A stretch of 7,141 nucleotides of DNA from Actinomycetota bacterium (GTDB lineage: Bacteria; Actinomycetota; Actinomycetes; Streptosporangiales; Streptosporangiaceae): assembly GCA_003140115.1 (NCBI GenBank), contig PLIQ01000550.1, positions 1 through 7,141 of the forward strand. Reading direction: 5' to 3'. The notes under the pieces are model-generated. The model did no database searches. It saw only the letters and a program-made list of their open reading frames with translations, and was not told the origin of the DNA. Position numbers and translations under genes: made by a program. Shown here piece after piece: positions 4,030 to 7,141 of this stretch. Position 1 is the stretch's first letter, and the number at the start of each line of letters is the position of its first letter.

Positions 4030-6894
4030 TCAGGGCGCCGATTCGGTCAGCTCCGCGAGCCCCGCGTTAACCTCGGCTGCCTGCCCGTGGTCCCCGAGTT
4101 CCGCCAAGATGAAATGAGCCTCGGACAGCAACTCGCGTGCCTCCTGCGGCCGTCCGGCCCGCTTGTGGGCCAGGCCGAGCCGGCTGAGGGTCGCGGCTTG
4201 ACCGTGCCGCTCACCGTTAGCCCGCCAGATGGCAAGTGACGCGTGCAGGCAGCTCAGGGCCTCGCCGAGCCGGCCCGTGGCGAGGTAGACGTCACCGAGA
4301 TCGCTGAGTGAATCGGCTTCTGAGTGCTGATCGCCAAGTTCGCGGAATATGACCAGGGCCTGCTCAAGGCGGTCGATGGCCTCGTCAAAGCGCCCCAGCT
4401 CCCGGCAGGCGTCACCCAGGTTTCCGAGCGCGATGCCCTCGCCGTAGCGATCCCCGGCCTGCTGCTGCACGGCAAGTGACCGCCGGGCCGCCTGGAGCGC
4501 CTCGGGGAAGCGGGACAAGCGCAGGCACGCCTGGGCGACATTATTCGCGGCCCGCGCGTGGCCCTGCTGATCGCCGATCTCGCGGTAGATGGCGAGCGCC
4601 TCCTCGAAACAGCCGATCGCCTGTTCCTTGCGCTGCAGCCCGAAGGCCATGCCGAGGTTGTTCAGCATCCACGCCTCGGCCAGCCGGTCACCTAGGATCC
4701 GGGCGCTGTCCAGGCCGCCGGAGTGGGTGGCCACCCAGTCCGCCCAGTGGCTGCGCCGGTAGAAGAAGCTCATCGCCGCGGCGGGGAGTTTCCAGGCGAT
4801 CTCGTGCAGGCCGTTCGCGGCGGCCTGGCGAGCCGCCGCGACCAGGTCGGCGCGCTCGGTCTCGCACCAGTCCAGGGCCTGCTCGAGCGACGCGAACGCC
4901 AGGGCAGGTCGCAGGAGATGGTCGTCCCCGAGCGGGACCCGGGCGTGCTGCGGGGAGATCACCCGCCCGGCGGCCTCGGCCGTGTGCAGGTACCAGGTCA
5001 GCACCCGGAGCACCGCCTCGTCGCGGTCCTGCTGGGTTTCCCCGGCCTCGGCCTTTTCGGCCGCGTACACCCGGAGCAGATCGTGAAAGCGGTACCTGTC
5101 CGGGGCCAGGGACTGCAGAAGATGCGCGTCCACGAGCATCTCCAGCGAATCGGCCACGTGGTCCTCGGGCTCCGCCAGGAGCGCCGAGACGGCGGGCAGG
5201 CTGATGGACGGCCCGTGCCACAGGCCGAGCAACCGGAACGCCCGCGCCGGATCCGGCCGCCCCGGACCGGTCGCGGACAGGCCGTCGAAGCTGACCTGGA
5301 AGCAGGCCCGCACGGCCAGGTCACCGGCCTTGAATTCGTCGATTCTGCGACGCTCATCGGCCAGCCGGCCGGCCAGCGCCTGGATCGACCAGCCGGTCCG
5401 GGCGGCCAGGCGCACTCCGGCAATCCTGATCGCCAGCGGAAGGCCCGCGCAGGCCGCCAGCACCTGAGCCGTGGCGTCCGGCTCGGCGTCCAGCCGGTCC
5501 GCCCCGACGATTTCGGCGAGCAGGGCGCGGGCCTCGTCCTCATCGAGCACGTCGAGATCGACCAGCCGGCCGCCGGCCAGATCGGGCAGCAGGTTGCGGC
5601 TGGTGATGAGCACGCCGCAGAACACGCTGCCCGGCACCAGCGGACGTACCTGGGCGGCGTCGCGCGCGTCGTCGAGGACGACGAGTATCCGCCGCCCGGC
5701 CAGGCGGGTGCGGTAGAGCGCGGCCCGTTCGTCCTCGCTGGCCGGGACCTGGGCCCCGTCGACCGCGAGTTCGCGAAGGAACCTCGCGAGCACGTCCGCC
5801 GGGGTGGCCGGCTGGTCGCTGGCCCCCCGCAGGTTCGCGTACAGCTGCCCGTCGGGAAACCGGGCCCGCAGCCGGTGTGCGACGTGCACGGCGAGAGTGG
5901 TCTTGCCCAGCCCGCCCGCCCCGGCGACCAGCGATACCACCACCGCACCGGTGCCGGCGTCGCCGTCGGGGACGTCAGCGAACCGGTCGCACAGGTACTC
6001 GACCTGTTCAGCTCGCCCGGTGAAGTCGGGAATGTCAGCCGGCAACTGTGACGGCACCACCGGCGCCGGTGGTGATGCCATCGCGATCTGCGGTGGCGGG
6101 ACCGCCCGGGGCGGGACCGCCCGGGGCGCGGGGCGGGCGTCGGCCTCCAGGATCTCCTGGTGGAGCTGCCGTAGGCTCGGGCCGGGATCCACGCCCAGCT
6201 CATCACCGATCACTTGCCGGGCCCGCTCATAGGCCTCAAGGGCCTCGGCCTGACGGCCCGCGGTGCGCAGCGCGCGCATCAGCAACGCCCAGAGTTCCTC
6301 CCGGAGCGGATGACCGGCGGTCAGGCGGAGCAACTCGCCGACCACACCGCCGGCCTCGCCGCACTCGATCTCGGCCTCGATCCGCAACCCGAGCGCGACC
6401 ACCCGCGACTCTTCCAGGCGGTCTGCCTCGGTGGCCACCAGCTCCGAAGACGGCACGTCGGCCAGCGGCGGTCCCTGGTACAGATCGAGGGCCTCGGTGA
6501 GCAACTCGACGGCACGGGCCGCCTCCCCGCCGGCCAGCGCCGTGCGACCCGCCGCGACCAGCCTGGCGAAACGCGCCGCATCCAGCTCATCGGGACCCAC
6601 CACCACCTGATAACCAGGCGCCCGCGTGACCAGCACCCGGCCGTCCGGGTCACCGATCAGTCCCCGCAGCCGATGCACGTAGGTGGCGATCAGGTTGGCG
6701 GGATTCGCGGGCGGCTCGTCGCCCCACAGCTCGTCGGTCAGCCGGTCCGTGGAGACGACCTGGCCGTGGTTGAGCAGCAGCGCGGCGAGCAGCGCCCGCC
6801 ACTTCGGCGCGCCGATCCCGCTCCAGGTCTCGCCTGACCGGAACTCCAGCGGCCCCAGAATCCGGAACCGCGTTATACCGCTCCGCTCCATCAC
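4030..6894 (-). CDS. AfsR-like SARP-family transcriptional regulator with NB-ARC (STAND) ATPase and TPR domains
   Basis: This 954-residue cytoplasmic regulator has the AfsR domain order. A winged-helix DNA-binding domain (about 8-100) includes the family signatures PKWRALLAALL and LTDELWG, ending in APGYQVVV. A bacterial activator domain (105-250) follows, ending in GDELGVDPGPSL. Then comes a Pro-rich linker (253-287). The NB-ARC ATPase carries Walker A GAGGLGKTT (325-333), Walker B ILVVLDD (403-409), LITSR (429-433), GLPLAI (484-489) and FHDLLRVYA (603-611), equivalent to the MHD motif. Five contiguous 40-residue TPRs fill 737-936. SARPs bind direct repeats and activate secondary-metabolite or other gene sets; the STAND part switches on NTP and ligand binding; the TPRs receive the signal. 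The start is GTG 6894 or, more simply, the next codon ATG 6891; no strong ribosome binding site separates them. I saw no TTA codon. Family call is firm; target genes and ligand are unknown. Confidence 0.95.
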   Translation of the reverse strand: MMERSGITRFRILGPLEFRSGETWSGIGAPKWRALLAALLLNHGQVVSTDRLTDELWGDEPPANPANLIATYVHRLRGLIGDPDGRVLVTRAPGYQVVVGPDELDAARFARLVAAGRTALAGGEAARAVELLTEALDLYQGPPLADVPSSELVATEADRLEESRVVALGLRIEAEIECGEAGGVVGELLRLTAGHPLREELWALLMRALRTAGRQAEALEAYERARQVIGDELGVDPGPSLRQLHQEILEADARPAPRAVPPRAVPPPQIAMASPPAPVVPSQLPADIPDFTGRAEQVEYLCDRFADVPDGDAGTGAVVVSLVAGAGGLGKTTLAVHVAHRLRARFPDGQLYANLRGASDQPATPADVLARFLRELAVDGAQVPASEDERAALYRTRLAGRRILVVLDDARDAAQVRPLVPGSVFCGVLITSRNLLPDLAGGRLVDLDVLDEDEARALLAEIVGADRLDAEPDATAQVLAACAGLPLAIRIAGVRLAARTGWSIQALAGRLADERRRIDEFKAGDLAVRACFQVSFDGLSATGPGRPDPARAFRLLGLWHGPSISLPAVSALLAEPEDHVADSLEMLVDAHLLQSLAPDRYRFHDLLRVYAAEKAEAGETQQDRDEAVLRVLTWYLHTAEAAGRVISPQHARVPLGDDHLLRPALAFASLEQALDWCETERADLVAAARQAAANGLHEIAWKLPAAAMSFFYRRSHWADWVATHSGGLDSARILGDRLAEAWMLNNLGMAFGLQRKEQAIGCFEEALAIYREIGDQQGHARAANNVAQACLRLSRFPEALQAARRSLAVQQQAGDRYGEGIALGNLGDACRELGRFDEAIDRLEQALVIFRELGDQHSEADSLSDLGDVYLATGRLGEALSCLHASLAIWRANGERHGQAATLSRLGLAHKRAGRPQEARELLSEAHFILAELGDHGQAAEVNAGLAELTESAP
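6095..6128 (-). repeat. 15-bp tandem repeat inside the regulator gene, encoding a PRAVP linker repeat
   Basis: GGCGGGACCGCCCGG occurs twice back to back (6095-6109 and 6110-6124), followed by a partial third copy. On the coding strand it gives the five-residue unit PRAVP twice, in the flexible linker between the activator domain and the ATPase. Because 15 bp is five codons, copy-number change would lengthen or shorten the linker without breaking the frame. Confidence 0.75.
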
Positions 6895-6943
6895 GGCTTA
6901 ACCACGACCCCATCGACACGCCAGACCATCACGCAATGCTTCC

Positions 6944-6953
6944 AGATATTAAC
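6944..6953. promoter_or_regulatory. AT-rich pocket, possible promoter core in the divergent region
   Basis: AGATATTAAC is the only clearly AT-rich spot between the regulator start and the peptide gene. On the minus strand TAATAT (6951-6946) could be a -10 box for the regulator, giving a leader of roughly 45-50 bases. On the plus strand GATATT could serve the peptide gene. I see no good -35 box for either, so this is only a candidate. Confidence 0.25.
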
Positions 6954-6963
6954 ACCGAGTGGT

Positions 6964-6977
6964 GGGGCTGCGGCCCC
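6964..6977. repeat. Short GC-rich inverted repeat
   Basis: GGGGC (6964-6968) and GCCCC (6973-6977) can pair around TGCG, forming a small stable hairpin in any transcript that covers the divergent region. Five-base GC stems are common by chance in such DNA. Confidence 0.35.
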
Positions 6978-6985
6978 TCCGATCG

Positions 6986-7001
6986 CCGGCAGACCTGCCG
7001 G
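6986..7001. promoter_or_regulatory. Perfect palindrome before the 27-residue peptide gene, candidate operator
   Basis: CCGGCAG (6986-6992) and CTGCCGG (6995-7001) are perfect 7-bp arms around AC. The site lies 39 bases before the peptide start and about 90 bases before the regulator start, in the shared intergenic region. A two-base centre favours a dimeric protein binding site over an RNA hairpin. SARPs favour direct repeats, so a different regulator would be expected to bind here. Confidence 0.4.
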
Positions 7002-7028
7002 TGTCACCCACTCACCGCCCACGGAGAA

Positions 7029-7034
7029 AAGGGG
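7029..7034 (+). promoter_or_regulatory. Ribosome binding site of the 27-residue peptide gene
   Basis: AAGGGG stands six bases before ATG 7041, with a second purine block GGAG at 7023-7026. The spacing is near ideal. It decides for ATG 7041 over a longer in-frame frame that begins at 6936 and has no comparable signal. Confidence 0.6.
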
Positions 7035-7040
7035 AAACCA

Positions 7041-7124
7041 ATGGTGAAGATGTCGATCCGCAAGGCCGGAACGATCCGTCTGACGAGTGCCGCGTACTAC
7101 TGCTGCCACATCGCCGCCTTCTAG
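7041..7124 (+). CDS. Putative 27-residue cationic/hydrophobic peptide with a Cys-Cys motif, divergent from the regulator
   Basis: I do not recognise this peptide as a named family. The frame from ATG 7041 to TAG 7122-7124 has a basic N-terminal half (MVKMSIRKAGTIRLTS) and a hydrophobic, aromatic C-terminal half (AAYYCCHIAAF). A second possible start is Met4. About 89 percent of codons end in G or C, and a well-placed AAGGGG precedes the ATG, so translation is likely. Thr11, Thr15 and Ser16 precede Cys21-Cys22, an arrangement compatible with thioether ring formation, and the tail is compatible with a RiPP core or a cleaved peptide signal. No leader cleavage motif is evident. It lies head to head with a TPR-containing regulator, 146 bases away. 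The window ends 17 bases after its stop, so any modification or export genes downstream are unseen. A short regulatory leader peptide is the main alternative. Confidence 0.55.
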   Translation: MVKMSIRKAGTIRLTSAAYYCCHIAAF

Positions 7125-7141
7125 GACCTGGTTGTGCTGGG

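Noticed and set aside
3755..4117. A 120-codon plus-strand frame across the gap between regulator and phosphorylase.
   Set aside because: Ser-rich translation without recognisable domains, no ribosome binding site seen, and it overlaps the 3' end of the regulator. The minus-strand 53-codon frame explains the region better.
4723..6051. A 442-codon plus-strand frame, and further long frames on both strands, over the regulator gene.
   Set aside because: They are shadows of the regulator: low-complexity Arg/Pro/Gly translations with no recognisable domains.
6891..7109. A 72-codon minus-strand frame whose TGA overlaps the regulator start as GTGA, as if translationally coupled.
   Set aside because: It runs antisense through the 27-residue peptide gene and the palindromes, has only a weak ribosome binding site at its GTG, and its translation resembles no protein family. 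The GTGA overlap is suggestive, so homologues would be worth checking, but I do not call it a gene.

Overview
The window is high-GC DNA (by eye about two thirds G+C or more) with strongly GC-biased third codon positions, AGGAGG-type ribosome binding sites, a GTG start and an AfsR-type regulator. Together these point to a filamentous or mycobacteria-related actinomycete (Streptomyces, Streptosporangiales or similar). The three large genes all lie on the minus strand. The window boundaries cut through unseen neighbours.

Layout from left to right. (1) 45-426, plus strand: remains of a DinB/DUF664-type metalloprotein. Its N- and C-terminal parts are in different frames, with the break at a run of seven G, and the middle appears to be missing. 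(2) 432-459: an inverted repeat between convergent genes, a likely shared terminator. (3) 456-1241 and 1262-3694, minus strand: a two-gene operon, transcribed right to left. It encodes a GH65 inverting alpha-glucoside phosphorylase and then a beta-phosphoglucomutase-type HAD enzyme, the same pair as Rv3401/Rv3400 of Mycobacterium tuberculosis as I remember it. (4) 3695-4029: a control-rich gap holding two adjacent inverted repeats, a putative -10 box in front of the phosphorylase gene, an unlisted 53-codon Pro/Glu-rich reading frame (3763-3924, minus), and a 13-bp direct repeat with a 21-bp period. (5) 4030-6894, minus strand: a 954-residue SARP/STAND/TPR regulator of the AfsR type. (6) 6895-7040: a divergent control region with two inverted repeats. 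(7) 7041-7124, plus strand: a 27-residue Cys- and Tyr-containing peptide gene with a good ribosome binding site, close to the right edge.

How it may work together. The phosphorylase would split an alpha-linked disaccharide (maltose, trehalose, kojibiose or nigerose type; which one is not readable) into glucose and beta-glucose 1-phosphate, and the mutase would pass the latter to glucose 6-phosphate. The regulator combines a DNA-binding domain, an NTP-driven switch and five regular 40-residue TPRs. A tiny cationic/hydrophobic peptide gene sits head to head with it. The most interesting hypothesis is that this peptide is either the signal sensed by the TPR domain or a RiPP precursor controlled by the regulator. 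Nothing in the window proves either reading.
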